A DNA stretch of 41,738 nt from Elusimicrobiales bacterium (GTDB taxonomy: Bacteria > Elusimicrobiota > Elusimicrobia > Elusimicrobiales > UBA9959), in assembly GCA_023701245.1 (NCBI GenBank), contig JAMPXK010000018.1, positions 1 to 41,738 of the forward strand, in the 5' to 3' direction. The position numbers were made by a program, and so were the translations under genes. Shown in pieces: positions 1-8,685 of the stretch. Numbering within the stretch: position 1 is the stretch's first letter; every line of letters starts with the position of its first letter. The notes beneath the pieces were generated by a model. That model worked only from the letters and a program-made list of their open reading frames with translations, made no database searches and was not told where the DNA came from.

Positions 1-324
1 CAGCGGGCCGTTGTTGCCCTCCACCAGCACTATGGTGAGCGTCAGGAAGAAAGCGTCCGCCGCGGCCGAGACGTATTTAACGGGGCGGGCGTAAAGGCGG
101 CGCCTGTTGACCAGGTACCACGCCCCCCAGGCGTAGGCTATCCAGGCCAGCATGGTCCAGACGGCGCGCAGGTGCAGCCAGCCCTCCACCGCCCTGAGCA
201 GGTAGAAATTGGAGAACTCATTGGCGAGGAAGACCAGCAGGAAGCCCAGGCGCAGCACGTTTATCTTGCGCTCGCCCAGCTGCTCCTCGGTCAGGAAAAA
301 AGCGTCCAGTTTTTCTTTGGTCAT
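1..324 (-). CDS. Membrane-anchored signalling protein, N-terminal fragment (cut by window edge)
   Basis: The frame runs from an ATG at 322-324 on the minus strand to base 1 without a stop, giving 108 residues. The first 20 residues are polar and acidic and start MTKEKLDAFF. Three hydrophobic stretches follow, at roughly residues 24-44, 53-70 and 85-103. The last visible residues are VLVEGNNGPL, a segment that resembles the membrane input domains in front of adenylate/guanylate cyclase, GGDEF or histidine kinase modules. That resemblance is only an impression, because the output domain lies outside the window. A G-rich stretch five bases before the ATG could serve as ribosome binding site. The gene is divergent from pcrA. 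I am fairly sure it is a gene and unsure of its function. Confidence 0.6.
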   Translation of the reverse strand, partial: MTKEKLDAFFLTEEQLGERKINVLRLGFLLVFLANEFSNFYLLRAVEGWLHLRAVWTMLAWIAYAWGAWYLVNRRRLYARPVKYVSAAADAFFLTLTIVLVEGNNGPL

Positions 325-404
325 AAAGGCCCCCCGGAAGGCAGCAGGTCAATGATACAAAATAGCGGCGCGCAGGGCCGCCCCACAAGGACCTCGTAAA
401 ATTA

Positions 405-410
405 TAAAAT
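405..410 (+). promoter_or_regulatory. Candidate -10 box for pcrA, close to the start codon
   Basis: TAAAAT at 405-410 lies in an AT-rich patch (397-410) within GC-rich sequence, eight bases before the GTG of pcrA. No convincing -35 box and no Shine-Dalgarno are visible. Initiation about seven bases downstream would give a nearly leaderless mRNA. An overlapping alternative is TATAAA at 403-408. Confidence 0.35.
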
Positions 411-418
411 CATTACCT

Positions 419-2611
419 GTGAGCCTGGAACTTAACCTTAACCCCGCCCTGCTGCCCAAACTCGGCCTGAACCCCAAGCAGGACGAGGCGGTGCACTATT
501 TCGCCGGCCCCCTGCTCATCCTAGCCGGCGCCGGCACCGGCAAGACCAAAACGCTCACTTCCAAGATAGCGCTGCTTATCGCCTCGGGCATTTCCCCCTC
601 CCGGGTGCTGGCCATCACTTTCACCAACAAGGCCGCGCAGGAAATGCAGCACCGCGTGGGCAAGCTGGTGCCTTATTCCGGCGGCATGTGGATCCACACC
701 TTCCACGCGCTGGGCGCGCGCATCCTGCGCCAGCACGGCAGCCTCATAGGCGTCAAGCGCGACTTCGTCATTTACGACGACGACGACCAGAAGAAACTGC
801 TGGGCCTGGCCATGGAAGAGCTTGGCTTCGAGGCCGAAAAGAACAAGGCCTCGCTCTACCTCAGCATCATCTCCCGCGCCAAGGACGACCTGCTGGACTC
901 CCAGAGCTACCTCATCAACGCCCAGGCCGTCAACGACCCGGCCCGCCTGAAGGCCGCGCAGATCTACCACCGCTACCAGAAAAAGCTGATGGAGGCCGGC
1001 GCCCTGGACTTCGGCGACCTGATAGTGCGCACCGTGGAACTGCTCAAGGAGAAGGACGAGATCCGCGAGTACTTCCAGGAGAACTTCCAGTACATTTTAG
1101 TGGACGAGTACCAGGACACCAACCACGCCCAGTACGTGCTGGTGAAGACCCTGTCGGCCAAGCACCGCAACCTCTGCGTAGTAGGCGACCCCGACCAGAG
1201 CGTTTACGGCTGGCGCGGCGCGGACATCCGCAACATCATGGAGTTCGAAAAGGACTTCCCCGACGCTTTTACCGTGGTGCTGGAGGAGAACTACCGCTCC
1301 ACCGCGCGCATCCTGCACGCCGCCAACGAGGTCATAAAGCACAACCGCAACCGCCGCCCCAAGAACCTCTGGACCAAGGCCGAGCACGGCGAGGCTCCCA
1401 AGGTACTGGAATACCAGAACGAGAACGACGAGGCGCGCGGCATAACCGAAGAGGTGAAGACCCTCACCGGGCGCGGCGGCCTCACCTACAACGACATCGC
1501 CGTTTTCTACCGCACCAACGCGCAGAGCCGCTCTTTCGAAGAGGCCTGCCGGCGCGCGCGCATCCCCTACCGCCTGATCGGGTCCGTGCGCTTCTACGAC
1601 CGCAAAGAAGTGAAGGACGTGCTGGCCTACCTCAAGCTCCTGGTTAACCCCGGCGACACCATAAGCCTGCTGCGCGTCATCAACCTGCCCGCGCGCGGCG
1701 TGGGCAAGACCGCCATGGACCGCGTCCTGGCGCACTCGCGCCAGAAAGAGATGCCGCTTTACGACGCCCTGCTCTGCGCGGAACAGGTGCCCGACATCAC
1801 CAACACCGCCCGGCGCGGCATCAAGGAATTCCTGGACCTGCTGGAAGGCGTCAAGACGGACCTGTTTTCGGCCACGCCTTCGGCCATGCTCGCCAATATC
1901 CTGGAAAAGTCCGGCTACTGGAAGATGACCGAGGACCTGGCGGAAAAAGAGCCGCAGGAATCCCTGGCCCGCCTGGGCAACCTGCAGGAACTCGTGAACG
2001 CCGTAAAGGAATTCGAGGAGCATTGCGCGCGCGACGGCGGCACCCCCACCCTCCACAAGTACCTGGAGGAGGTCATGCTCTCCTCGCAGGTGGACAAGCT
2101 CAATACCGACACCCACGCCATCACCCTGATGACCGTGCACCTGGCCAAGGGCCTGGAGTTCCCCGCCGTGTTCCTGACCGGCCTGGAAGAGAACCTGTTC
2201 CCCATCAACGCCGCCAATTCCTCCGAAGAGGACATGGAAGAGGAGCGGCGGCTCGCCTACGTGGGAATGACCCGCGCGCGCGAACGCCTCTTCCTCTCCT
2301 GGGCCAACACCCGCCGCCTCTACGGCACCACCTACCCCAACCTGGCGTCGCGGTTCATCTTCGAAAGCAAAGTGGCCAAGGAGACCGCGCCGCGCCACGG
2401 CGAGGAAGACGTGCAGGTGCTGGCTTCCTACCAGCCGCCGCCCGCCATGCCGCGCGTGGGCAAGGGCCGCCGCATCATGCATCCCATCCACGGCCCCGGC
2501 CGCGTGGTGGACCAGATCGGCTCCGGCGAGCTGGCCAAGGTCACCGTGGTGTTCGACAGCGGCGTGCGCCAGACCTTCATGCTGAAATACGCCCCGCTGC
2601 AGCCTATCTGA
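419..2611 (+). CDS. pcrA: ATP-dependent DNA helicase PcrA/UvrD (superfamily 1, 3'-5')
   Basis: A 730-residue SF1A helicase that unwinds DNA in nucleotide excision and mismatch repair and clears stalled or transcribing polymerase. The helicase motifs appear in order: Q-motif region LNPKQDEAV (about 17-25), Walker A AGAGTGKT (36-43), motif II VDEYQDTN, motif III GDPDQSVYGWRGAD, motif IV ENYRST, motif V VHLAKGLEFP and motif VI VGMTRARERL. The last ~50 residues (IMHPIHGPGRVVDQI onward) match the Tudor-like C-terminal domain of PcrA/UvrD that contacts RNA polymerase. Length is normal for the family. The start is GTG at 419; no in-frame ATG lies upstream and no Shine-Dalgarno is present. The Nudix gene follows after two bases, so the two are probably cotranscribed. 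PcrA, UvrD and Rep cannot be separated by sight, but the C-terminal domain favours PcrA/UvrD. Confidence 0.97.
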   Translation: MSLELNLNPALLPKLGLNPKQDEAVHYFAGPLLILAGAGTGKTKTLTSKIALLIASGISPSRVLAITFTNKAAQEMQHRVGKLVPYSGGMWIHTFHALGARILRQHGSLIGVKRDFVIYDDDDQKKLLGLAMEELGFEAEKNKASLYLSIISRAKDDLLDSQSYLINAQAVNDPARLKAAQIYHRYQKKLMEAGALDFGDLIVRTVELLKEKDEIREYFQENFQYILVDEYQDTNHAQYVLVKTLSAKHRNLCVVGDPDQSVYGWRGADIRNIMEFEKDFPDAFTVVLEENYRSTARILHAANEVIKHNRNRRPKNLWTKAEHGEAPKVLEYQNENDEARGITEEVKTLTGRGGLTYNDIAVFYRTNAQSRSFEEACRRARIPYRLIGSVRFYDRKEVKDVLAYLKLLVNPGDTISLLRVINLPARGVGKTAMDRVLAHSRQKEMPLYDALLCAEQVPDITNTARRGIKEFLDLLEGVKTDLFSATPSAMLANILEKSGYWKMTEDLAEKEPQESLARLGNLQELVNAVKEFEEHCARDGGTPTLHKYLEEVMLSSQVDKLNTDTHAITLMTVHLAKGLEFPAVFLTGLEENLFPINAANSSEEDMEEERRLAYVGMTRARERLFLSWANTRRLYGTTYPNLASRFIFESKVAKETAPRHGEEDVQVLASYQPPPAMPRVGKGRRIMHPIHGPGRVVDQIGSGELAKVTVVFDSGVRQTFMLKYAPLQPI

Positions 2612-2613
2612 CC

Positions 2614-3027
2614 ATGCCCGCAACCCTCCAGGAACATTCGGCCGGCGGCGTCCTGCGTGAGGACGGCAAAGTACTGCTGATACTGATGCGCAACCTGCGC
2701 GGCGAACAGGTGTGGACCTTTCCCAAAGGCCATATTGAGCCCGGCGAGACCGCGGAAGCGGCGGCCCTGCGCGAAGTGACCGAGGAGACCGGCTGGGACT
2801 GCGCGATCACCGCGCCGCTGTACACCGCCCGGTACTCCTTCCGGCGCAACGGCGTGCCGGTAGACAAGGACGTGCGCTGGTTTTTGATGCGCCGCGTGGG
2901 CGGCGACGGCAAACCCAGGACCCCAGACGAGGTCCTGGACCTGCGCTGGTGCCCGCTGGAGGAAGCCGCTACCGTGCTGACCTACCCCAGCGACCTGGAA
3001 CTGCTGGCGCTGCTCAAAAAGGCCTAA
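2614..3027 (+). CDS. Nudix hydrolase (Ap4A/NTP pyrophosphohydrolase type)
   Basis: A 137-residue Nudix protein. The Nudix box is complete: G39-x5-E45-x7-R53-E54-x2-E57-E58-x-G60, embedded in FPKGHIEPGE ... REVTEETGW. These residues bind the divalent cation used to hydrolyse a nucleoside diphosphate linked to another moiety. The FPKGH lead-in and short length resemble bis(5'-nucleosyl)-tetraphosphatases (MutT/NudA-like), but substrate cannot be told from sequence. The ATG lies two bases after the pcrA stop. The reading frame is open far upstream inside pcrA, but only this ATG gives the conserved N-terminal strand (SAGGVLRE). It probably shares the pcrA transcript and ends at the terminator at 3049-3080. 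House-cleaning of damaged or signalling nucleotides beside a repair helicase would make sense (inference). Confidence 0.93.
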   Translation: MPATLQEHSAGGVLREDGKVLLILMRNLRGEQVWTFPKGHIEPGETAEAAALREVTEETGWDCAITAPLYTARYSFRRNGVPVDKDVRWFLMRRVGGDGKPRTPDEVLDLRWCPLEEAATVLTYPSDLELLALLKKA

Positions 3028-3048
3028 AGCCCCGGGGCGCGCAAAAAA

Positions 3049-3080
3049 GGGCCGGCTGTTAAGCCGGCCCTTCTTTTTTT
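3049..3080. terminator. Bidirectional intrinsic terminator between convergent genes
   Basis: A perfect 9-bp stem, GGGCCGGCT / AGCCGGCCC, has a GTTA loop (arms 3049-3057 and 3062-3070). It is followed on the plus strand by TTCTTTTTTT and preceded by AAAAAA, so each strand has a hairpin with a U-tract. It lies between the Nudix stop (3027) and the stop of the minus-strand gene (3088). Confidence 0.93.
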
Positions 3081-3087
3081 CCCGCAA

Positions 3088-4488
3088 TTATTTTTTCAGG
3101 AGTTCTATAAAGGTAAAGGCCGGCCTGCGCGCGCGCAGGTCGTATTCCACCGGGCGGAAGAACACGCCCCACTGGAAGAACTGGACGGCCCGGTTCTGCG
3201 CGGAGGCCTTCTGCGCCAGGGCGGCCGCCCCGGCCAAAGCGTCGGCGCCGCCGCCCAGCAGGGCCGCGGCTCCCGCCACGTCTCCGGCGGCCAGCGCGGC
3301 CAGCGCCGGGTCCAGCGCGCCCTGCGCCCCGGCCAGCGCCAGGCGCGCCCGGGGATACGCGGCCGCGGGGAACAGCTCTTTCAGCACGCGGTAGGCCGCG
3401 TAGTCGTAAAAACAGGAGAAGCCCAGCCCGGCCGCGCGGCGCTTGAGGTCCAGCAGCCCGTTATAGGCTGAGTAGCGCAGGTAAAGCGCGAAAAATTCCT
3501 TTTCAAAAGCTTGCAGCTGGAGGTTCAGCCCCGCGAAGATGAAGCGCCCGCCTTCTATGCGCCCGGCGGCGCCTTCCAGCGCCGCTTTAAAGTCCAGCAG
3601 CCGCGCCAGCAGGTCCTTCGCCCCGGGTTCGCCTTGCGCCTGGGCCAGCTGCGCGGTTATCGCGGCCAGCTCCTGCGCCCGCGAGCGCAGCGCCAGCGCG
3701 GCCAGCGCTCCGCGCAGTTTGTAGCGCCCGGCTTCCAGCGCGGCGGACTCCGCCCCGCTGACCACCTGCCTCCCTTTCACGGAAGCGGCCGCGGCCACAA
3801 AGGCCGCGTACTGCGCCAGGGCCGCGGAAAAATTCCGCTCCAGCCCGGCCGGCCCGCGGCCGGCGGGCCCGCGCACGGCGTCCAGCCAGCGCCCGGCCAC
3901 GGCCAGTTCTTTCTCCAGCCCGGCCCGGTTAAGTTTGTAGTCGGCGTATTCCCCGGCAAAAAAGCCGGTGCCGCTTGCCTGGCCGCCGCCCGTCACCGGG
4001 GCCTCGTCGGCGGCCGCCTGGGGCCCTTCGTAAAGCCGCCGCGCCGCCAGTTCCAGAGTTTCCCCGGACACGGCCTTGTTGCCCGCGGCCGCGTTTAGGT
4101 TCTTCACCAGGGCCAGAAAGCCGGCGTTAAGTTCCCACACGCTTTTATAGGCCGGCAGCTGGCCGGAGGCCGCGCCGCCGCCGCGCAGGTGCAGGTAAAG
4201 TTCCGCGGCTTCGCGCGGATTCTTTTTTATCCACCCCAGCAGGGCCAGCCGCACGTCGGAATTGGTCTCCAGCTCCTCCAGGTCCACAAAGCGCCCGGCC
4301 ATCCCGGCGTCCATTATCCTGTCGGCCAGTTCGCCGCGGAAGAACAAGCTCACCATCAGCCGGTCCCTCACCTCGGTCAGTTCCTCCGCCCGGGCGTTCT
4401 GCGGCGCGGGCTGCGGCGCGTCCTGCTGCGCGCGGCAGGGCGCGGCGCAGGCGAGCAAAAGCAGGCAGAGCAGGTGTTTTAGAGCCAT
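3088..4488 (-). CDS. Secreted alanine-rich helical protein of unknown function
   Basis: 466 residues. A typical signal peptide (MALKHLLCLLLLACAAPCRA then QQDAPQ) predicts export to the periplasm or outer membrane. The mature part is rich in Ala, Leu, Arg and Gly, looks largely alpha-helical, and shows no catalytic motif I recognise. A Gly/Ala-rich low-complexity zone with poor conservation signals lies near the C terminus. The sequence ends PAFTFIELLKK. Its ATG overlaps the end of the cardiolipin-synthase-type gene by 10 bp, so translation is probably coupled to it. It is the last gene of the minus-strand block and ends at the terminator at 3049-3080. I do not recognise the family; the call rests on the signal peptide, the long open frame and the operon position. 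Confidence 0.8.
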   Translation of the reverse strand: MALKHLLCLLLLACAAPCRAQQDAPQPAPQNARAEELTEVRDRLMVSLFFRGELADRIMDAGMAGRFVDLEELETNSDVRLALLGWIKKNPREAAELYLHLRGGGAASGQLPAYKSVWELNAGFLALVKNLNAAAGNKAVSGETLELAARRLYEGPQAAADEAPVTGGGQASGTGFFAGEYADYKLNRAGLEKELAVAGRWLDAVRGPAGRGPAGLERNFSAALAQYAAFVAAAASVKGRQVVSGAESAALEAGRYKLRGALAALALRSRAQELAAITAQLAQAQGEPGAKDLLARLLDFKAALEGAAGRIEGGRFIFAGLNLQLQAFEKEFFALYLRYSAYNGLLDLKRRAAGLGFSCFYDYAAYRVLKELFPAAAYPRARLALAGAQGALDPALAALAAGDVAGAAALLGGGADALAGAAALAQKASAQNRAVQFFQWGVFFRPVEYDLRARRPAFTFIELLKK

Positions 4489-5633
4489 GAGCGGAAGAGG
4501 TAGAGCAGTTTGGAGCCCAGCTTGGCCGTCCAGGGCCGGGCCTTCACTTCGGCCAGGGTCACCTGGCGGGAATTCTTCAGGTCGTCTTTAAAGGCGCGCG
4601 CCAGGGCCGCGCCAAAAGCCTCGTCGTAAACGTTCAGGTTCACTTCCAGGTTGTAGTGCAGGCTGCGGTGGTCCAGGTTATGGCTGCCCACCGAAGACCA
4701 GAGCCCGTCTATCACGGCGGTCTTGGAATGCAGGATAGGCCCCTGCCATTCGTAGATCTTCACGCCGTTGCGGATCAGGTGCGCGTAGCGCGCCCAGGAC
4801 GCCCACCGCACGTACGGGTGGTCCGTCTCCATGGGCGCTATCACCCGCACGTCCACGCCGCGGCGCGCCGCGGCCACCAGGCGGCGGTAGACCAGCCGGT
4901 CCGGCAGGAAGTAGGCGTTGGTGATGTAGATATAGTCCAGCGCCTTGTCTATGGCGTGGCGGTAGCTGCGCCGGATGGAGCGCACGTTGCGTATCCCCCC
5001 GGCGAACAGCACCGAAACCTGCTTATCCCCGGCGGGCCCGCGCCCGGCGGCGGCCAGCCGCGGCGCCGCGGCCCCGTCCACGGCGGTGGACTCCTCCCAC
5101 GCTTGCCAGAAAAGTTTTTCCAGGCTGGCCACGGCGGGCCCGGCCAGGCGCACCTGCGCGTCCTTCCAGCCGCGGCCGCCCAGGGAGCGCGGCGCGTCGT
5201 ACTCGGTCACGTTGAAGCCGCCCACAAAGGCGGTGCGGCCGTCCACGCAGACCATCTTGCGGTGGTCGCGCTTTATCCAGTTCCAGTACGGCTTCCAGAA
5301 GATCACGGGGCGGAACTCGGCCACCCGGGCGCCGGCCGCGGCCAGGTCCAGGAAAAAATCCCGGTCGGTAAGGATGGAGCCCACGGAATCGTAGATAAGG
5401 TAAACGCGCACGCCCTCGCGGAGCTTCTCTTTCAGCAGGTCCGCGAAGGCCCTGCCTATGAAATCGTCGGAGAAGGCGTAGAATTCCAGCAGCACGAAAT
5501 CCCGCGCCCCGCCTATGGCGGAAAGCATGGCGGGGAAGGCCTCTTCGCCGTCCCGGAGCAGCGCGGCGTCGTTGCCGGCTAGCGCGTTTTCCGGCCAGGC
5601 GCAGTAGCGCCGCCAGCTGTTCTTTTCCCGCAT
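4479..5633 (-). CDS. cls: Cardiolipin synthase-type phospholipase D family protein
   Basis: 384 residues with two HKD motifs that form a single phospholipase D active site: HRKMVCVDG with His at residue 124, and HSKTAVIDG with His at 302. Each is followed by the expected small-residue segment (GGFNVTEYD; GSHNLDHRS). The start region (LLRDGEEAFPAMLSAI) and LLEFYAFSDDFIG match bacterial cardiolipin synthases, which join two phosphatidylglycerols or transfer phosphatidyl groups. There is no N-terminal pair of transmembrane helices as in E. coli ClsA, so it resembles the shorter ClsB/ClsC type. The first 55 bp overlap the end of the upstream Wzy-like gene, and its own end overlaps the next gene by 10 bp. 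The start could be a little downstream. The family is certain; the exact phospholipid substrate is not. Confidence 0.9.
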   Translation of the reverse strand: MREKNSWRRYCAWPENALAGNDAALLRDGEEAFPAMLSAIGGARDFVLLEFYAFSDDFIGRAFADLLKEKLREGVRVYLIYDSVGSILTDRDFFLDLAAAGARVAEFRPVIFWKPYWNWIKRDHRKMVCVDGRTAFVGGFNVTEYDAPRSLGGRGWKDAQVRLAGPAVASLEKLFWQAWEESTAVDGAAAPRLAAAGRGPAGDKQVSVLFAGGIRNVRSIRRSYRHAIDKALDYIYITNAYFLPDRLVYRRLVAAARRGVDVRVIAPMETDHPYVRWASWARYAHLIRNGVKIYEWQGPILHSKTAVIDGLWSSVGSHNLDHRSLHYNLEVNLNVYDEAFGAALARAFKDDLKNSRQVTLAEVKARPWTAKLGSKLLYLFRSWL

Positions 5634-7186
5634 AATTTTTTTCTCAGCCCGGCGGCCGCCGCCCTGTCGCAGGCGGCCAGGCCGCGCTGGTAGGCCGTGC
5701 GCGGCGCTAACCCGGGGCTCTCTTCCGCCCGGGCCAGCAGGGGGCAGGCCTGCGCCCCGCGGCCGCTCGCCAGGTACACTTGGGCCAGGCCCAGGCTGGC
5801 CGCGTCGAATTCCGGTTCCAGCGCCAGCGCCCTCGAGAACGCGGCCTCCGCGCCTTTAAGATCTTTCAGCGCCAGCAGCAGCCGGCCTTCGGCCTCGGGT
5901 AGGAACGGGTCTTTGGGCAGGTCCAGGGCGGCCCGGCGCGGCAGGGCCAGGGCCAGGGCGGGATTGTCGGCGGCGCCGGCGGCGGCCGCCGCGGCATAGG
6001 CCCTGCGGCCCGCGCCCGGAACGAACGGCAAAGCGAGCAAAGCCAGCAGCGCCACGGCCAGCGCCGCGCGCGCGCCCCGGCCCAAGGCCAAAGTTTCCCG
6101 CTCCGCTTCCCCGGCGAAGCCCAGCGAGCCCCAGAAAAGCAGGGCCACCGCGCCGGAGTAAAAAGTTATGTCCGCCAGCGCCTGCGTCAGCGCCGCCAGC
6201 GCGCAGAGCTTGAGCGGCAGGCTGCCGCCGCGCCGCAGCAGGCCCCGGGCGGCAGCGCCCAGCAGCAGCAGCGCCGCCGGGAACCCGGCTTCGGCGGCCA
6301 GGTTGAGCGGCTCGCTGTGGGCGTGCAGGGTGGCGTGCCCGTAATAGGTCAGCCCGTCGAAGAAAGGGAATTTGAACAGTTCAAAGGCCCGGTCATAAAG
6401 CCCGGGACCCCAGCCCAGCAGCGGGCTCGCGGCGGCGGCGTCCAGGGCGGCGCCCCACAGCCGCGGCCGCGCGAAAGCGCGCGGATCGGAAAATTTCAGC
6501 AGGCCGGCCCAGGCTTCGCCCGGCAGCAGCGCCGCCGCGCCCAGCCCCGCCGCGCCGAAGAACCCCAGCAGCAGCCACCTGCGCGATACCGCCAGCCCCG
6601 CGGCCGCGCTTAAAAAGGCCGCCAGCAGGGCGCCGCGCGATCCGGACGCCAGCACCCCGGCGCCGAAGAGCAGGGCCAGCCCGGCCATAAGGAGTTTATG
6701 CCTGCCGGTCACGGGCGGGCAGGCGCCCAGGAACGCCGCGGGAAAAGCGGCGGCGCAGAAAGCGGCGGAATAATTGGGGTTGTTGCCTATGAGCCCGGTC
6801 ACCTCACCGCCGCCCAGCCGCTGCAGCACCAGGGTGCCGGCGCAGAAAGCGGCCACGGCGTACACGCCGCGCAGCCACGCCGCGCGGCCCTCCGCGAAAG
6901 CCGCCGCGCAGAAGAATACCAGGCCCAGCAAGGCGTAGCGGCCAAAAACCGCCAGGGAAACCTCCGGCTCCGGAGAGAACACCGCCGCCGCCCCCACCCA
7001 GCAGAAGAACAGGGCCGCCAGTGTTTGCCCGGCGGCCAGGCGCGGCCCGTAGTAAGCGAACCCGCCCAGCGCCGCGATCCCGAAGAACAGCCAGCCCGCG
7101 TCCGAGCGCAGGCCGCCGGCGGCCGCGGCCAAGGCCAGGACCGCCGCGCAGGCCCAGGGCTGAGGGGCGGCGGGGGAGGTCTTCAT
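5579..7186 (-). CDS. O-antigen ligase/polymerase family (Wzy_C) membrane protein with C-terminal TPR
   Basis: 535 residues. About ten hydrophobic segments occupy residues 10-400. The Wzy_C-type landmarks are GNNPNYSAAF, the SGSRGALLAA cluster, and the large periplasmic loop with GWGPGLYDRAFE and HAHSEPLNLAAEAGFPA. This HxHxxxL...E.G pattern is seen in WaaL ligases, Wzy polymerases and PglL/PilO-type O-oligosaccharyltransferases. The last ~130 residues are soluble and TPR-like (LKDLKGAEAAFSRALALEPEFDAASLGLAQVYLASG). These proteins transfer undecaprenyl-linked glycans at the periplasmic face. ATG overlaps the preceding gene's stop by 4 bp (7183-7186), and the 3' end overlaps cls by 55 bp. The pairing with a second paralogue and closeness to pil genes leave pilin glycosylation possible, but LPS or capsule work is equally so. 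Confidence 0.85.
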   Translation of the reverse strand: MKTSPAAPQPWACAAVLALAAAAGGLRSDAGWLFFGIAALGGFAYYGPRLAAGQTLAALFFCWVGAAAVFSPEPEVSLAVFGRYALLGLVFFCAAAFAEGRAAWLRGVYAVAAFCAGTLVLQRLGGGEVTGLIGNNPNYSAAFCAAAFPAAFLGACPPVTGRHKLLMAGLALLFGAGVLASGSRGALLAAFLSAAAGLAVSRRWLLLGFFGAAGLGAAALLPGEAWAGLLKFSDPRAFARPRLWGAALDAAAASPLLGWGPGLYDRAFELFKFPFFDGLTYYGHATLHAHSEPLNLAAEAGFPAALLLLGAAARGLLRRGGSLPLKLCALAALTQALADITFYSGAVALLFWGSLGFAGEAERETLALGRGARAALAVALLALLALPFVPGAGRRAYAAAAAAGAADNPALALALPRRAALDLPKDPFLPEAEGRLLLALKDLKGAEAAFSRALALEPEFDAASLGLAQVYLASGRGAQACPLLARAEESPGLAPRTAYQRGLAACDRAAAAGLRKKLCGKRTAGGATAPGRKTR

Positions 7187-8625
7187 CGGAACACCTCGCG
7201 CCGGCGCCGTTCCAGCCCGGCGGCCAGTTCCGGTTTGCGGGCGGCGGAATAGATCCGGGCCAGGGCCCGCCAGGAGAAAGCGCTGTAGCGGTTCTCCAGC
7301 AGGGCCATTTCAAAATATACGGCGGCGCGCGCCCCGCCGTCGGGAGCGGTCAGGTTCAGGCGGCCCAGCAGTTCCAGGGCCGGCAGCCGGAAAAGTTTGC
7401 GGCCCAGTTCGGGGCGCAGTTCGGCCTCGGCGCGGGCCGCGTCCCCCGCGGTAAAAGCCGCCAGCGCGCGCTCTTTGGCCCGCTCGAAGGCCAGCGCCCG
7501 CCAGCCGAGCGCCAGCAAGGCGGCCTCCAGCAGCGCGGCCAGCGCCAGCGCCGCCGGCAGCAGCCGCCGCCGGGGCGCGGCGTCGGGCGCGGCGTCGGCC
7601 GGGGAAGCCAGCAGGTAGCAGAACAGCCAGAAATTGGCCGGCACCGAAAGCCCGAAGTCCACCACGGAATGGGCCAGCGCCGCTATCACCGAATATTTGG
7701 CCAGCCCGGTCTTGCGGCGGGCCGCGGCGAACAGCACCCAGAACCACGCCGCCGCCGCCGGCAGGCCGTTCTCGGCGAGGAACTCCAGGTAGTAGTTGTG
7801 CGCGTAAAGGGAATGCTCCACCTGCGTCCCGGCCTGCTGGAAAGCGGCCTGGGCCCAGGCGAAAGACGCGCAGCCGAAACCCGTCGCCGGCGAGGCCAGG
7901 AACATCTCCCAGGCGCTGCGCCACCAGGCCAGGCGCCCGGCCACGGACCCGGCCTGCAGCAGGTAGAAACTTAAAAGCCCCAGCGCGCCCAGCGCCGCCA
8001 GCAGCCAGCCGCTGCCGCGCAGCTCCCCGCTCCTGTAGCGGCCCGCGGCGTAAAAGCCGGCCGCCGTCAGCCCCGCCAGCGCCGCGCCCAGGGACTGCGT
8101 CCAGACCACCAGTATCACCATGGCGCCGGTCAGCGCCCAGTCGCGGCGCTGCAGCGCCAGGGGGATCATCATGACCGCGTAGAGGGCCAGCGCGTTAAGG
8201 TTGGTGAAAGGCGGGTGCGCCGCGAAGGTCTTCAGCCAGAACGCCTGCGCCAGGCAGACGGCGAACACGGCCCACGCGGCCGCCGCCACTGCCCGGTCGG
8301 CCAGGGAGCGTTCTTCGTCGGAGAGAAAAGAGGCGCACAGGAAGATGAGCAGGCCGGCGGCGTAGCTGCCCCACTCCGGGAAAATATAGCCCCGGAACGG
8401 GCTGAACACCAGCGCCAGCAGCGTCAGGCCGGCCGCGGCCCACAGCGGGTAAAAGCGCCGCTGGGCCAGGCCGCGCGGCAGGCCGCCTTCCTGCCAGCGC
8501 AGGAACAGCCAGGCCAGGCAGGCGAGCAGCGCCGCCTGCTGGAAAGCCAGCAGCAGCGGCAGGTCCATTACGGCCTGCAGCAGCGGCGCCAGCAGAAAGA
8601 TAGCTGCGAAGATATAGCCTGTCAT
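7183..8625 (-). CDS. O-antigen ligase/polymerase family (Wzy_C) membrane protein
   Basis: 480 residues with about eleven hydrophobic segments. Family landmarks are LVFSPFRGYIFPEWGSY near the N terminus, HPPFTNLNALALYAVMMIP, ATGFGCASFAWAQAAF, and HSLYAHNYYLEFLAENGLPAA with the catalytic-type His followed by Glu in the periplasmic loop. A short TPR-like tail (AKERALAAFTAGDAARAEAEL) ends the protein. It is a paralogue of the next gene, to which it is coupled by a 4-bp ATGA overlap. The ATG lies only five bases after the T-tract of the pilQ terminator and has no Shine-Dalgarno. Expression must therefore come from read-through of that terminator or an unrecognised promoter within it. A downstream start is possible but would remove part of the first membrane helix. 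Confidence 0.83.
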   Translation of the reverse strand: MTGYIFAAIFLLAPLLQAVMDLPLLLAFQQAALLACLAWLFLRWQEGGLPRGLAQRRFYPLWAAAGLTLLALVFSPFRGYIFPEWGSYAAGLLIFLCASFLSDEERSLADRAVAAAAWAVFAVCLAQAFWLKTFAAHPPFTNLNALALYAVMMIPLALQRRDWALTGAMVILVVWTQSLGAALAGLTAAGFYAAGRYRSGELRGSGWLLAALGALGLLSFYLLQAGSVAGRLAWWRSAWEMFLASPATGFGCASFAWAQAAFQQAGTQVEHSLYAHNYYLEFLAENGLPAAAAWFWVLFAAARRKTGLAKYSVIAALAHSVVDFGLSVPANFWLFCYLLASPADAAPDAAPRRRLLPAALALAALLEAALLALGWRALAFERAKERALAAFTAGDAARAEAELRPELGRKLFRLPALELLGRLNLTAPDGGARAAVYFEMALLENRYSAFSWRALARIYSAARKPELAAGLERRRREVFR

Positions 8626-8630
8626 CGTCT

Positions 8631-8666
8631 AAAAAAAGCAGGGACCGGGTCTGCCCAGGTCCCTGC
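8631..8666 (-). terminator. Intrinsic terminator after pilQ
   Basis: On the minus strand GCAGGGACC pairs with GGTCCCTGC (arms 8658-8666 and 8638-8646, 11-nt loop), followed by seven T residues (8637-8631). It lies 20 bp after the pilQ stop and only a few bases before the start codon of the Wzy-like gene. It could therefore be a partial terminator that sets the ratio of pilus to glycan gene expression (inference). Confidence 0.85.
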
Positions 8667-8685
8667 CGTCGCCGCCCCGCGCCTG

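Noticed and set aside
1097-2623. 508-residue open frame antisense to pcrA
   Set aside because: A shadow frame rich in His, Val, Gly and Ala, caused by high third-position GC. It has no motif and pcrA on the other strand is certain.
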